DNA of 52,967 nt. Source: a virus. The stretch is taken from positions 1 through 52,967 of the IMG/VR virus record IMGVR_UViG_3300034105_001458. One strand, given 5' to 3'. The translations under genes were made by a program, and so were the position numbers. Each line of letters opens with the position of its first letter. The stretch's first letter is position 1. Below are positions 9,291 through 18,440 of the stretch, piece by piece. The notes beneath the pieces are model-generated. The model was not told the DNA's origin and made no database searches. It saw only the letters and a program-made list of their open reading frames with translations.

Positions 9291-9608
9291 ATGGCAAGTT
9301 ATTTCGATAGATATGAAAAGTTTAGATATGAAGGTAAGATATTACCTATACCATATATCAGAATACCAGTAGAAGCTACTGATAAAAATATTATTTATAA
9401 ATTAAGTAGAACTAGACTTGACAAAGTCAGTCAAACTTATTATAATAACCCATATCATGGCTTTTTAATTATGTTAGCAAATCCACAATATGGTGGTTTG
9501 GAATTTAATATAAAAGACGGTGATGTAATAAGAGTACCGTATCCTTTTGATTCTGCACTTGAAAGATATATAGGGCAAGTAAATAGATACAAACAACTTT
9601 ATGGTTAA
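9291..9608 (+). CDS. LysM/gp53-like small baseplate protein
   Basis: This 105-residue protein has the pattern of small baseplate proteins related to T4 gp53 and LysM-like tail proteins: an N-terminal strand region with paired prolines, then NPYHGFLIMLANP near residues 52-64 and a GDVIRVPYPF end of the fold near 77-86. In contractile tails such proteins help join the hub to the wedge or tube, and the LysM fold can touch peptidoglycan. It sits between the WD40 baseplate protein and the hub hydrolase with gaps of 20 and 11 bases, so it is probably part of the same transcript. The start is preceded by an A/T-rich leader without a Shine-Dalgarno sequence. The family is recognised by motif; the exact structural slot is inferred. 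Confidence 0.7.
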   Translation: MASYFDRYEKFRYEGKILPIPYIRIPVEATDKNIIYKLSRTRLDKVSQTYYNNPYHGFLIMLANPQYGGLEFNIKDGDVIRVPYPFDSALERYIGQVNRYKQLYG

Positions 9609-9619
9609 TTTAAAATAAT

Positions 9620-12600
9620 ATGGATAAATCTAGTGTTTCACAAAATAGAATATTGTGGTTAGACCCTAATAAGGCTAACAATGTAATGGTTAACCCAGAA
9701 GATTTATGTATTAAAGTTGAATTTAGTACTAAGCGAAAAGGTAGAAGTATAATTTATTCAGGTGCTGAAACTATTAATACTGTTGATAGTAATGCAAATG
9801 TTACATTTATTGAGGGGTCAAAAGTTGATAATGGTTTATTACCAGCTTTAACAACCAGATACACTGATGCGATTGCTTTAGAGGTAATGAATACATCAAA
9901 ACAACAAACTGATGATTTTGAAAGTTTAGGTATTGAAAGTATTGATATTGAATTTGACACTGCGAATACACCATTAATTAAAATAAAATTTATAGATGTA
10001 AGAGGTAATGCCATACTATCACAAGGTAGTATGTCTAAATATAGAATGTTTTTTGAATTACCATACCCAATCTTTAGTTTAAAAGTTAAAGGTTTTTATG
10101 GTGGTACTGTAAACTATTGTTTACATATGCAAAGATGGAACGCATCATTTAATTCAGAAACTGGTAACTTTGAAATACAAGCCGATTTTATGGGATTTAC
10201 TTATGCCCTATTAACAGATTTATTAATTGGATTAATTAGAGCGGCAGTTAGAACAAAAAGAGGCCAAGATAAATTAATTTTAAAACAAGGTGAATATGGT
10301 GAAAACTCAAATTTAATCATAACAATAGATGAGATGTTAACTAAATTTGTTGAATTAGCTAATACCACACAAAAAATATCACAAGAAGATAATTCAGCTG
10401 TACAGCTACAAGGTCATGATGAAATAGTTGCTGATTTAGAGTCTATAAGAGTTGCCTTTGATACATTTAGCGCTGCAATATATGATGGTGCTAATCCAGT
10501 TAATACTTATTTTAGGTCACCAGATGGTGTAGTTTTATGTGTACCAAATGGTGCTGACTCTGATAAAAAATATGAAACCGCACTTAAAGCTTATGAAGAA
10601 ACAATTACAGGATTAGTTAATGCGGTAAATAATAAGATTTCGGATGATACTTTGAAGTTAAATGAAAACTTATTGAAAGATGTTGTTAAAATATCCGATA
10701 TCACTAAAGCACAATTAACTAGTGCTGATAATATTAATGAAATTATTAACCATTCTGGTGGTAAATACACGAGTGATGAAACTAACAAAGACTATGTTAA
10801 AGAGTTATTGAAAGTGATTGGTAATTTAGGAACATCAGTAGCCGCTGATGATACTAAACTTAATATTTATAATTTAAAAAGAATACAATACCATTTTAAT
10901 GATATAAAAACAAAACTTGCTGAAAATAAAACAAAAACTGAAACAGACTTTAATGCTAAATTAGCGGATACAGCTGAAAGTATTATTGGTTTCGAACCAA
11001 CAATTAGAAATATATTTAGAGTTTTATCAGTAAACGCTGAAATATTTTTAGAAGTATTAAAAGATGTATCTGTAGAGGCACAAAGTGATGCTAGTGGTAA
11101 ACGAGCAGTTGAGTTTAATAAAATATCAGGGCTTTTAAATGTTAATAAAGCTGATGTAGTTAATGTTGAAAAGAAAACAATATACCCTTGGCCAGAATAT
11201 AGACAAGAAAAAGCTGGTGAAGGTTATGTTGAAACTTGGCTAGGTAAAGCACCTGTGATAGCAACAAATATAAATGAGGTTGTTTTCGTTAAAGAGTTAC
11301 ATACTGAGTTATTAAATGTCGCAAAATTTGATAAAGATTTACAAGAGCAAATTGATAACCCAGATGCTGGTGCAGATGTTGACGCAAATGCGATAGCACC
11401 ATCAGATGCTTGGTTTCCATTAACACCAGCTGATACACCAATTAACCCATTAATGACTCAAAACCCATACATTGAAGCAACAACTTTGCTTGAGGTTGAT
11501 GAAGTTAATAGATTAGTATTACTTAGAACATTTATGTTATTAGGTGTTAGTGCATTTAATAGTAAGATTGAATCATCAAAAGGTGGTGCATTATTAAAAA
11601 CAATGGGTGGGTTAGAAGCTGAAACTTTAGTTGCTGCTTGTAGAAAGTTAGGTAAAAATGGTCAAACCTTATTAGCAACAATGTTAAATCTTAATACTAC
11701 TGGTGCTACTGAATATATTAATGCTATCACCACCTTTGGTGTAGAAGGTTCAACTAAAATAAAAAATCCAGGTGGTGTTAGTAAAAAACAAATAATGATT
11801 AAGACTACTGCTGATGGAACACCAGTTACAACATTCCCAGGAACTGAGCTTAAAACACACTATTATAAATATAAATATATTAGAAATGATAATACAAAAG
11901 CTGCTTATATACCAGTAAATACAGGGTTTGATGGTTCTGGATTTTATTATAATAATAATACATTTAAATCTAAATCTGATTTAAAAGATTTATCTAGTAG
12001 TATAATATTTGTTAGTAACCCTAAAAATTATGATGACCCAAAATATACAAATACATTCAGAGATATAGATGATGGTTCACTACATGTTAAGTTATACGAA
12101 TTAAGTGAGTATACAGCGTCATCGATGATTCCAGAATTTGGTAAAGAACTTGTTGATTTTCATAAAGGAAACTTAGATGAAGCAAATTCAGTACCTCGTG
12201 TTGATAGTGCTTATACTACAATAGTTAAATCCCCAAATGATTCTGATGAAACGATTGATGGTATTAACCCATATGTTGGGAATTATTCAGTATTAGAAAT
12301 TAATACTTTAAATTATAATACAACAAAACTTGATGAATTTAGTTATTATATGGGTGAGCCGATGTGGAAAAATGATACTAATATTGATTCATCATTAATA
12401 GGTTTTTATTCAGAATTTAACGGTAATAATTGGTCCCCTAGAAATAATAGTGAACTACCACCAGTTGGTACTTTTTTATCTTATGATGTCACAAAAGATA
12501 TTGGTGCTAATGAAGGCAATGTATTATATGAATATGAAGGTGATGAAAATATATTTTATGAACCATACTTAAAACAAATGTTAATATGTAATAGCTGTAG

Positions 12601-15600
12601 TGACACAACCAAATATAATGTAATAAGAAAGATATGGGTAGAAAAAGGTAGGTATTTAAATCAAAAAGGGTTATTAAGTTTGGCAATAAAGGGTAGTAAT
12701 CTATACCTTCCGTTTATAGAGTTTGGTGTTGCAAAAAATGCTACCAGCGGGCCTGATAACACAGGTAACTGGTCAATATCACTATTTGGTAGTTATTTTT
12801 ATTATAGACAACCATTAGATGAAGCTAGAGCACTTTTATTCTTACACACAATTCCATGGCAAGGTGTTAAAAATTTTGGGGCTGATATTCAAGAAATGAT
12901 GATGTTAGATAAATATACTGACTGGACAACACCACAAGAAAAAGAAATAGTAGAAGAAACTACTTCGACATTTACAAGAGTCTCAAGTATAAGAACATTA
13001 TTTCAAGCGAATGGTGCCTTTGTTCATGCACCAAAAGCGTGGGTATTATTTGTTGGTGGTATGCTTTGGCGATTAAGGTATTCAGCAACACATAATAATA
13101 CTGACCCCATAATATATTCTGGTAGAGATGGTAAAGACTATACAGGAATGCCAGAAAATGTAAGAACACCACTATCAAAAGAATATTTATACTTATCAGC
13201 ACCATATGGTGATGATTATGCTGAACATAACCCATGGGGTATGTTTTTTGGTAATGACCCTGACGCATATGCAGTTGCGGGTGCTGCAATTGCATATGAA
13301 ACATATGTACCATTAGATAAAACATTAATGAGTCTACCAAAACAAGTTAGAGATGAATTTATTTCTTATTTTGAAGAATGGGTTAAGGATGATACGGGTT
13401 TTAAATTTATACAACAAGAATTAGAATTACATAAATCAAAATCTGATTATGATACTTGGTTTTATAAAAATAAAGAAGTTAGAAATGCAATAATAGGACC
13501 AGACCCTCAGTTTGCTGGTAATCAAGAACATATTTCAAGAAATAAATTAAATAGTTTATTTAGTAAAGGTGTTGTTGATAATTATGCGTTAATTATTGGT
13601 AGTAAAAATGAAAGTTTATCAATTAAAGGTAACTTAAGTACTATATTTAAACCTAATACACCAGTTATGAAATATATGGTATCTTTACTTACTCAACCAA
13701 CAGTAATACAAAGTGTTAATCCAAATATTTGGAATTATGATTATTATCATGAAGCTGGGTTAGTAAAGTCCGCACTATTTGCTGGGTATGAAGACAGTAG
13801 TACATCATCTAAAAGTATTAGAGTTAGAGCTGATAAATTTAGAATATATTTATCTGGTTTTTATAGTAAATTAATATCATTAAATGATGCGTACCAAGCC
13901 GAAACAATACCAGACCCAGAAGATGAATTAGAACAAGAAATATTTGGAACTGGTGATGATGACACTATAAACTTAATGATATATAGAATATTATCATCAA
14001 TCAATGATAAATGGTTAAATGGTTCAGAAAATAAAAGTGCATTTTCACAATGTGGTGAAACAACTAAAAATGAAATAGATTTAAAACACGCCAAAAAATT
14101 TAGAACATCAGCAACAGAAGCATCTTTAATCGATACATTTAGATTTGTTGATAGAGCTTTTTCAGATATTGGTGATAAATTTTATTTAAATATAAATTCA
14201 GTTACAGATTTGATTAGAGCAAATTATAATCAAAGTTATTTTGATATTATTAATAAAATTTTATCTGATAATAATTTTAACTTTATACCACTACCAACCT
14301 TTGTTAACTTTAACAATATAGATGAATTAAAAACGGTGTTTACCGCATATACATATAATAACCCAGTTACATTTAAAGGTACAGGTCCAGCTTTTGTTTG
14401 TGTATATGTTGGACAAGCCTCAACAAACTTAGACTTGGGTACTGATTCTGTCTACCCAGATGATGGTTTATCGATATCAATGGATAGTGAAACTGGAACT
14501 ATAGAATTACCAGTAGAAGCTAGTGATTTAAATTCTCCAATAGAAGCTGATAGTTTAGATGGTAATGTACCAGTATTTGCAGTTAACTACGGTCAACAAA
14601 ATCAAAATTACTTTAGAAGTATTAAATTAGACCAAAGGGAGTTTACCGAAACTATGGAGTCACTTCAAGTTATTGAAAGTATATCCCAAACTGGTGATAA
14701 AAGTAAACCAACATATGCTGGTAATAATTTATTTAATGTTTATCAAACTAGGTCATACAGTGCTGAAGTAGAAATGTTAGGTTCAGCAATGATTCAACCA
14801 ATGATGTATTTCCAATTGAATAATATACCAATGTTTAGGGGTGCTTATTTAATTTACAAGGTAACACACTCTATCAAACCACATTCAATGACAACAACAT
14901 TTAAAGGTAATAGAGTTAAAAAAGCTAAAACACCATTAATGGATAAAGCAACAATGCTTATGAATTTAATTGGAACAACAGGCGCTGGTGGTCAAATTGG
15001 CTCTGATAGAGGTGTATCTGCTGGTTATTATTCCGCTATAATAGCAACATTAATTGAAAATGGTGTAACTAATGGTTTCTGGGAACTTGGTGAAACAATT
15101 GGACAGGTAACAAATAAAAAAGTTGATTTAAGTGGAACTAAATTTATAAATAATGCTGGTGGTACAGGTTATATGATAACTGAAGCGGCAAATGCATTTA
15201 GAAAAATGGCACAAGAATTAACTAAATGGATTGATGATAATTCAGGAACGGGTAAAATTTACCCAAAGAAGACCACATACGGAAAAGCTGGTTCGTTTTA
15301 TAGAACTTATGCAACACAAGTTGCGATATCTGGAGGTCGAAATACAGCAGCGGCTGGAACATCGTTTCATGGTTGGGGTATTGCCGTAGACTGGACTTGG
15401 ATTGATAAAGATGGTAATATGTTTAAAAGAAACTATAGCGGACAAGGTGGAAGCCCTAAAAGTGATTTTGTTTTTAATAATGACCCAATATTAGAGTGGT
15501 TATTTAATAATTCATATAGATTTGGATTTTTAAATCCAGGATGGGCACATGATGTGGGTAGTTATGATGAAGTGTGGCACTGGGAATATCATGGCACACA

Positions 15601-16285
15601 AGCACCATGTATAGTTGCAAAAAGTAAAACTATATTTGGACAAACATATGATACTAGTAAACCATTAGACCCAATAGTTAAAAACCCAAAAACGCCAGAC
15701 GGTAAAGAAGCTGTATACCCAGCAAATAGTTGTGATACTAAATATGTTAAAGCTAGAGATGGTGGTGAATATGGTACTTCAAAATCAACAGTAATATCTG
15801 ATGCCACCAAAGCCAAAAATCAAGTAACAGTTAAGAACTATTTTAAAGATAAAGGTTTAAGTAAAGAAGCGGTTGCTGGTATTATGGGTAATATACAAAG
15901 AGAATCTACTTTTAACCCAGACGCTTTAAATCCTAAAGATTCAAATGGGCTACCATCACGAGGATTAATACAATGGAATGAAAATACTGCAAAACAATCA
16001 GATTTTGGTACTACGGTAGAAAGTCAATTAGATTATTTGATAGTTTTTGGTGGTAGATATAAACGTTATTTAAACAAATTAATTGAATTACGTGATTCAG
16101 GTAAAAAAGCTGATGCATCTGAATCCGCTTATTGGTTTGCAAAATATGTTGAAGTTTGCGGTGGATGTACAGGGGAATATGATGACTTCTTAAAGAAAAA
16201 TAATAACCAAACTCAACTAAGGTCAGAATATGCAAATGATTTCTTTAAAAGATTTAACACTGCTGGTGATTCATTAAAATGGTAA
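9620..16285 (+). CDS. Giant baseplate hub protein with M15 peptidase and tail lysozyme domains
   Basis: This 2221-residue protein is probably the cell-wall-digesting hub or spike, a functional counterpart of T4 gp5. The N-terminal 200 residues look like a hub domain (beta-rich, ending FFELPYPIFSLKVKGFYGG). A long unrecognised structural region follows. Residues about 1800-1995 form a zinc D-Ala-D-Ala carboxypeptidase/endopeptidase domain of the M15/VanY type: SFHGWGIAVDW supplies ligands H1917 and D1924, and EVWHWEYHG supplies catalytic E1984 and ligand H1987. Residues about 2065-2215 match the phage tail lysozyme family: VAGIMGNIQRESTFNP with candidate catalytic E2095, followed by GLIQW. Having two wall hydrolases in one hub protein is notable; T4 gp5 carries one lysozyme. 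It is likely co-transcribed with the two preceding genes. The hydrolase calls are strong; the hub position is inferred. Confidence 0.88.
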   Translation: MDKSSVSQNRILWLDPNKANNVMVNPEDLCIKVEFSTKRKGRSIIYSGAETINTVDSNANVTFIEGSKVDNGLLPALTTRYTDAIALEVMNTSKQQTDDFESLGIESIDIEFDTANTPLIKIKFIDVRGNAILSQGSMSKYRMFFELPYPIFSLKVKGFYGGTVNYCLHMQRWNASFNSETGNFEIQADFMGFTYALLTDLLIGLIRAAVRTKRGQDKLILKQGEYGENSNLIITIDEMLTKFVELANTTQKISQEDNSAVQLQGHDEIVADLESIRVAFDTFSAAIYDGANPVNTYFRSPDGVVLCVPNGADSDKKYETALKAYEETITGLVNAVNNKISDDTLKLNENLLKDVVKISDITKAQLTSADNINEIINHSGGKYTSDETNKDYVKELLKVIGNLGTSVAADDTKLNIYNLKRIQYHFNDIKTKLAENKTKTETDFNAKLADTAESIIGFEPTIRNIFRVLSVNAEIFLEVLKDVSVEAQSDASGKRAVEFNKISGLLNVNKADVVNVEKKTIYPWPEYRQEKAGEGYVETWLGKAPVIATNINEVVFVKELHTELLNVAKFDKDLQEQIDNPDAGADVDANAIAPSDAWFPLTPADTPINPLMTQNPYIEATTLLEVDEVNRLVLLRTFMLLGVSAFNSKIESSKGGALLKTMGGLEAETLVAACRKLGKNGQTLLATMLNLNTTGATEYINAITTFGVEGSTKIKNPGGVSKKQIMIKTTADGTPVTTFPGTELKTHYYKYKYIRNDNTKAAYIPVNTGFDGSGFYYNNNTFKSKSDLKDLSSSIIFVSNPKNYDDPKYTNTFRDIDDGSLHVKLYELSEYTASSMIPEFGKELVDFHKGNLDEANSVPRVDSAYTTIVKSPNDSDETIDGINPYVGNYSVLEINTLNYNTTKLDEFSYYMGEPMWKNDTNIDSSLIGFYSEFNGNNWSPRNNSELPPVGTFLSYDVTKDIGANEGNVLYEYEGDENIFYEPYLKQMLICNSCSDTTKYNVIRKIWVEKGRYLNQKGLLSLAIKGSNLYLPFIEFGVAKNATSGPDNTGNWSISLFGSYFYYRQPLDEARALLFLHTIPWQGVKNFGADIQEMMMLDKYTDWTTPQEKEIVEETTSTFTRVSSIRTLFQANGAFVHAPKAWVLFVGGMLWRLRYSATHNNTDPIIYSGRDGKDYTGMPENVRTPLSKEYLYLSAPYGDDYAEHNPWGMFFGNDPDAYAVAGAAIAYETYVPLDKTLMSLPKQVRDEFISYFEEWVKDDTGFKFIQQELELHKSKSDYDTWFYKNKEVRNAIIGPDPQFAGNQEHISRNKLNSLFSKGVVDNYALIIGSKNESLSIKGNLSTIFKPNTPVMKYMVSLLTQPTVIQSVNPNIWNYDYYHEAGLVKSALFAGYEDSSTSSKSIRVRADKFRIYLSGFYSKLISLNDAYQAETIPDPEDELEQEIFGTGDDDTINLMIYRILSSINDKWLNGSENKSAFSQCGETTKNEIDLKHAKKFRTSATEASLIDTFRFVDRAFSDIGDKFYLNINSVTDLIRANYNQSYFDIINKILSDNNFNFIPLPTFVNFNNIDELKTVFTAYTYNNPVTFKGTGPAFVCVYVGQASTNLDLGTDSVYPDDGLSISMDSETGTIELPVEASDLNSPIEADSLDGNVPVFAVNYGQQNQNYFRSIKLDQREFTETMESLQVIESISQTGDKSKPTYAGNNLFNVYQTRSYSAEVEMLGSAMIQPMMYFQLNNIPMFRGAYLIYKVTHSIKPHSMTTTFKGNRVKKAKTPLMDKATMLMNLIGTTGAGGQIGSDRGVSAGYYSAIIATLIENGVTNGFWELGETIGQVTNKKVDLSGTKFINNAGGTGYMITEAANAFRKMAQELTKWIDDNSGTGKIYPKKTTYGKAGSFYRTYATQVAISGGRNTAAAGTSFHGWGIAVDWTWIDKDGNMFKRNYSGQGGSPKSDFVFNNDPILEWLFNNSYRFGFLNPGWAHDVGSYDEVWHWEYHGTQAPCIVAKSKTIFGQTYDTSKPLDPIVKNPKTPDGKEAVYPANSCDTKYVKARDGGEYGTSKSTVISDATKAKNQVTVKNYFKDKGLSKEAVAGIMGNIQRESTFNPDALNPKDSNGLPSRGLIQWNENTAKQSDFGTTVESQLDYLIVFGGRYKRYLNKLIELRDSGKKADASESAYWFAKYVEVCGGCTGEYDDFLKKNNNQTQLRSEYANDFFKRFNTAGDSLKW

Positions 16286-16316
16286 TTGTTTTTTAAATTA
16301 AATTTATATATATTTG
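16286..16316 (+). promoter_or_regulatory. Bacteroidota-type promoter for the gene at 16321
   Basis: TTG at 16286-16288 is followed after 20 bases by TATATTTG at 16309-16316. This matches the -33 TTG and -7 TAnnTTTG elements read by the Bacteroidota primary sigma factor. The -7 box ends only four bases before the ATG, so the transcript should be leaderless or nearly so. The 15-mer TATATTTGCAATATG is identical to that at the primase gene. Confidence 0.75.
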
Positions 16317-16320
16317 CAAT

Positions 16321-16917
16321 ATGTTTGTTGGAAATATAGTAGTACAGAGTAAAATAAATATTGATAAATATTTCAATGTAGTTGAATCCATGGATGATGT
16401 CATCCATGGATTACCTACCTTAATAGTTGGTTGGGACATAGTTAAAACAACTAACCCAGATGTTGATTTTATAAATAGAAAATTATCAGATGATATTTTT
16501 TGGACATTTAAAAAAACTGAACGAAGAGATATATTTGAAAATGATTTATATGATTTCATACACTACTGTTACAACTTATTGATTAAGGATATTAATTATG
16601 AATTTATAGATTTAATCCAATTAACAGAATCAGAACTAAAAATTACGTTTAAAACTATTAAAAAAAGTACTAATGCTGTTGGATATATACATCAAAATAT
16701 GTTATATATTTATACTGAAAATACGGTATATGGTCTTGATTTAAACCTAGTTAATTATTTAGATTATAATCTACTTGAAACATTAAATAAAATAAAATCA
16801 TATTGCTCAGTATTTTTGGACAATGACGAAATACTTATAGAATACAAGGACATAATTGATATGCTTAATAATGAGGTTAAGTATGTTCCCTTTTTGTATT
16901 CTATTGAGCATGGATAA
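16321..16917 (+). CDS. Hypothetical protein with own promoter
   Basis: I do not recognise this 198-residue protein. It is mixed alpha/beta and rich in Ile, Asp, Asn and Tyr, with no signal peptide, membrane segment or obvious catalytic motif. The ATG at 16321 is fixed by a Bacteroidota-type promoter whose -7 box ends four bases upstream, so translation probably starts at or very near the 5' end of the mRNA. A 28-bp inverted repeat lies 64 bases inside the gene. Its last 8 bases overlap the next gene, which suggests coupled translation and a shared job. Having a host-type promoter inside a structural region hints at early or middle expression and a regulatory or assembly-accessory role, but this is inference only. 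Confidence 0.8.
   Translation: MFVGNIVVQSKINIDKYFNVVESMDDVIHGLPTLIVGWDIVKTTNPDVDFINRKLSDDIFWTFKKTERRDIFENDLYDFIHYCYNLLIKDINYEFIDLIQLTESELKITFKTIKKSTNAVGYIHQNMLYIYTENTVYGLDLNLVNYLDYNLLETLNKIKSYCSVFLDNDEILIEYKDIIDMLNNEVKYVPFLYSIEHG
16385..16412. promoter_or_regulatory. 28-bp inverted repeat built from two 10-bp palindromes
   Basis: AATCCATGGATGA (16385-16397), TG, TCATCCATGGATT (16400-16412) is a perfect inverted repeat with 13-bp arms and a 2-base centre. Each arm also holds the palindrome ATCCATGGAT (16386-16395 and 16402-16411), so two palindromes repeat with a 16-bp spacing. It is more G+C rich than its surroundings and encodes part of the 16321 product. It could be an operator for a dimeric protein or an mRNA hairpin near the start of a near-leaderless transcript. 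Confidence 0.65.
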
Positions 16918-17308
16918 AACAGTATTATTAGCATCTTTCATATTTAAGGACAGATTAGATTGGTTTCTAACTTATCTAGAATCGTCATTCCAAATCAATA
17001 AAAATGCAGTATTTCTATATGATATAGAGGATGACACTAAAGTCATGGTCACTTTTAAATTACTAATAAAAGGTGGGACTCACATTAACTTCAAAAAAGT
17101 ATTTCCAAATGCAACCTTAATACATAAAAAGGGTAATGCAATCTATAGTATAAATGCTTTAAATAAATTAATCGAAACATATAATGTTGATAACATTGGT
17201 AATATAAATTATAAATCAGTAATTATTGACTGGTCAAATTACCAGGATAATTTATTATTAATCAAAAATAATAATCTAGTTATAACACCAATAAAGCGAA
17301 TTTTATAA
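16910..17308 (+). CDS. Hypothetical protein coupled to the upstream gene
   Basis: I do not recognise this 132-residue protein. The open frame extends further upstream, but the extra N-terminal residues would lie inside the previous gene and look non-native; the ATG at 16910 gives a sensible start (MDKTVLLASF) and an 8-base overlap with the previous stop. It is a mixed alpha/beta protein with no membrane segment. A central beta-rich stretch is followed by KVFPNATLIHKKGNAIYSIN and a helical C-terminal part. The overlap points to translational coupling with the 16321 gene, and the two products may form a complex. It has no promoter of its own that I can see. The next gene follows after about 50 bases, which include a TATTTATA motif. 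Confidence 0.75.
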   Translation: MDKTVLLASFIFKDRLDWFLTYLESSFQINKNAVFLYDIEDDTKVMVTFKLLIKGGTHINFKKVFPNATLIHKKGNAIYSINALNKLIETYNVDNIGNINYKSVIIDWSNYQDNLLLIKNNNLVITPIKRIL

Positions 17309-17318
17309 TATTATTAGA

Positions 17319-17326
17319 TATTTATA
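17319..17326 (+). promoter_or_regulatory. Candidate late-promoter motif TATTTATA
   Basis: The octamer lies in the short gap after the 16910 gene, 33 bases before the ATG at 17360. It would serve the 58-residue gene and the acidic protein that follows it. Confidence 0.3.
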
Positions 17327-17359
17327 TACAAATACATAATTAAATTAAAAACAGGTGTT

Positions 17360-17536
17360 ATGGAAAATAATGATAAAAAAATAAACTTAGAAAAAAACTT
17401 AGATGAGTTTTTAACAAGTGAAAATGTAAATATGGATTGTAATGACGAAGGTTGTATCATTAAAACTGATAAAAGCTTAGTTGAAAGAATCAATAAAAAA
17501 ATAATAACAGAAGACGGAAGACAATTATTATTTTAA
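17360..17536 (+). CDS. Small hypothetical protein, 58 residues
   Basis: This short ORF runs from ATG 17360 to TAA 17534-17536 and fills the space between two longer genes, ending one base before the next ATG. The product is charged and soluble, starting MENNDKKINLEKNLDEFL and ending ITEDGRQLLF, with a CNDEGC pair in the middle. The start follows ACAGGTGTT, which contains a weak purine-rich AGG five bases upstream. No family is recognised. Tight spacing suggests co-transcription with the acidic protein downstream. It is likely a real gene because the reading frame fits exactly between its neighbours and the codon use matches them. Confidence 0.6.
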   Translation: MENNDKKINLEKNLDEFLTSENVNMDCNDEGCIIKTDKSLVERINKKIITEDGRQLLF

Positions 17537-17537
17537 G

Positions 17538-18329
17538 ATGAGAAATAAAACTATAAATAAAGCATTACTAAGTGAAGAACTTAAAAAGTTTAAATCACTT
17601 ACGAATTATAATTACTATGATGATAGGTCTACTATATCTGAAAACTTCCCAATCGTAAGCATGGAAGAAGAAAGACCAGAAGACCCTATGTATTCTGGTA
17701 AAGATATCATATTAGGTATGGCCGAAGCTGAAGGTGACGAAGCAAATGCACCAGCAGAAGATAATTTAGATGCTGACGTTGAAGATATCACTAATGATAT
17801 CAATGCTAACGCTGAAGTACCAGCAGAACCAATGGGTGATGCAAGTGCTGAATTACCAGTTGACGATGTTGCACCAGCTGAAGAAATGCCAATCGAAGAA
17901 CCAGCACCTGAAGAAGATGCTGTAGAATTAGATGTTACTGAATTAGTAAAAGGTTCTGAAGCTGCAAAACAATCAGCAGATGCTGCAAATTCTAAAATAG
18001 AACAATTAATGAGTATGGTTGATAAGTTAGAAAGTCAATTATCATCAATGAGCTCAATTTCAGATAAAATTGATGGTTTGGAAAAGGAAATCGAAAGAAG
18101 AAATCCAACACCAAAAGAAAAATTAGAAATGCGTTCATTAGATTCATTCCCATATAGTGTTAAATTAACTGATTTTTGGGATGAAAAAGGTGACCGTTAT
18201 GATACTGGAGCTGATGATGATAAACCAGAGGAATATGTGTTAACACAAAAAGATATTGATGATGATTACAGTGAGTCAGATATTGAAGATAGTTTCAATG
18301 GTGATGAATACGAAGAAGAAAATATGTAA
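17538..18329 (+). CDS. Acidic Ala/Glu/Pro-rich protein with coiled coil, prohead core or scaffold candidate
   Basis: This 263-residue protein is strongly acidic. The N-terminus is MRNKTINKALLSEELKKF, basic and helical; residues about 70-145 are rich in Ala, Glu, Pro and Asp; residues about 145-200 form a coiled coil (KIEQLMSMVDKLESQLSSM); the C-terminus is Asp/Glu-rich. It has no membrane segment. Composition and layout resemble prohead core or scaffold proteins of T4-like phages, which are acidic, helical and trimmed by a protease after an (L/I)-x-E site; LSE at 11-13 would fit such a site. It is followed by a strong terminator at 18352-18387. I cannot name the gene; a capsid-core role is a hypothesis, and an unrelated virion protein is possible. 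Confidence 0.78.
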   Translation: MRNKTINKALLSEELKKFKSLTNYNYYDDRSTISENFPIVSMEEERPEDPMYSGKDIILGMAEAEGDEANAPAEDNLDADVEDITNDINANAEVPAEPMGDASAELPVDDVAPAEEMPIEEPAPEEDAVELDVTELVKGSEAAKQSADAANSKIEQLMSMVDKLESQLSSMSSISDKIDGLEKEIERRNPTPKEKLEMRSLDSFPYSVKLTDFWDEKGDRYDTGADDDKPEEYVLTQKDIDDDYSESDIEDSFNGDEYEEENM

Positions 18330-18351
18330 AATAATACATAATTAATATATT

Positions 18352-18387
18352 GAAAAACAAGGCATTAGTCTTGTTTTTCTTTTTTAT
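18352..18387 (+). terminator. Rho-independent terminator
   Basis: A 10-bp stem GAAAAACAAG (18352-18361) and CTTGTTTTTC (18370-18379) with an 8-base loop is followed by TTTTTTAT. It ends transcription from the structural block 23 bases after the acidic protein and separates it from gene 32. Confidence 0.85.
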
Positions 18388-18409
18388 AGTAAAAAATATT
18401 TAAAAAAAG

Positions 18410-18440
18410 TTGTTATAAGATTATAAACCTAGTACTTTTG
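18410..18440 (+). promoter_or_regulatory. Bacteroidota-type promoter upstream of gene 32
   Basis: TTG at 18410-18412, 20 bases, then TACTTTTG at 18433-18440 fits the host -33/-7 consensus exactly. It lies just downstream of a terminator, as expected for a new transcription unit, and would give a leader of about 170 bases for the ssDNA-binding protein gene. Confidence 0.7.

Noticed and set aside
10012-10033. Hairpin CATACTATC and GGTAGTATG in the hub gene
   Set aside because: It is a 9-bp stem with a wobble pair inside a long coding region, not followed by T residues and at no start or stop; such a stem can occur by chance.
12972-13340. Minus-strand ORF of 122 codons inside the hub gene
   Set aside because: It is antisense to the giant hub ORF, is His/Leu-rich by reverse-codon bias, and has no promoter or ribosome site.
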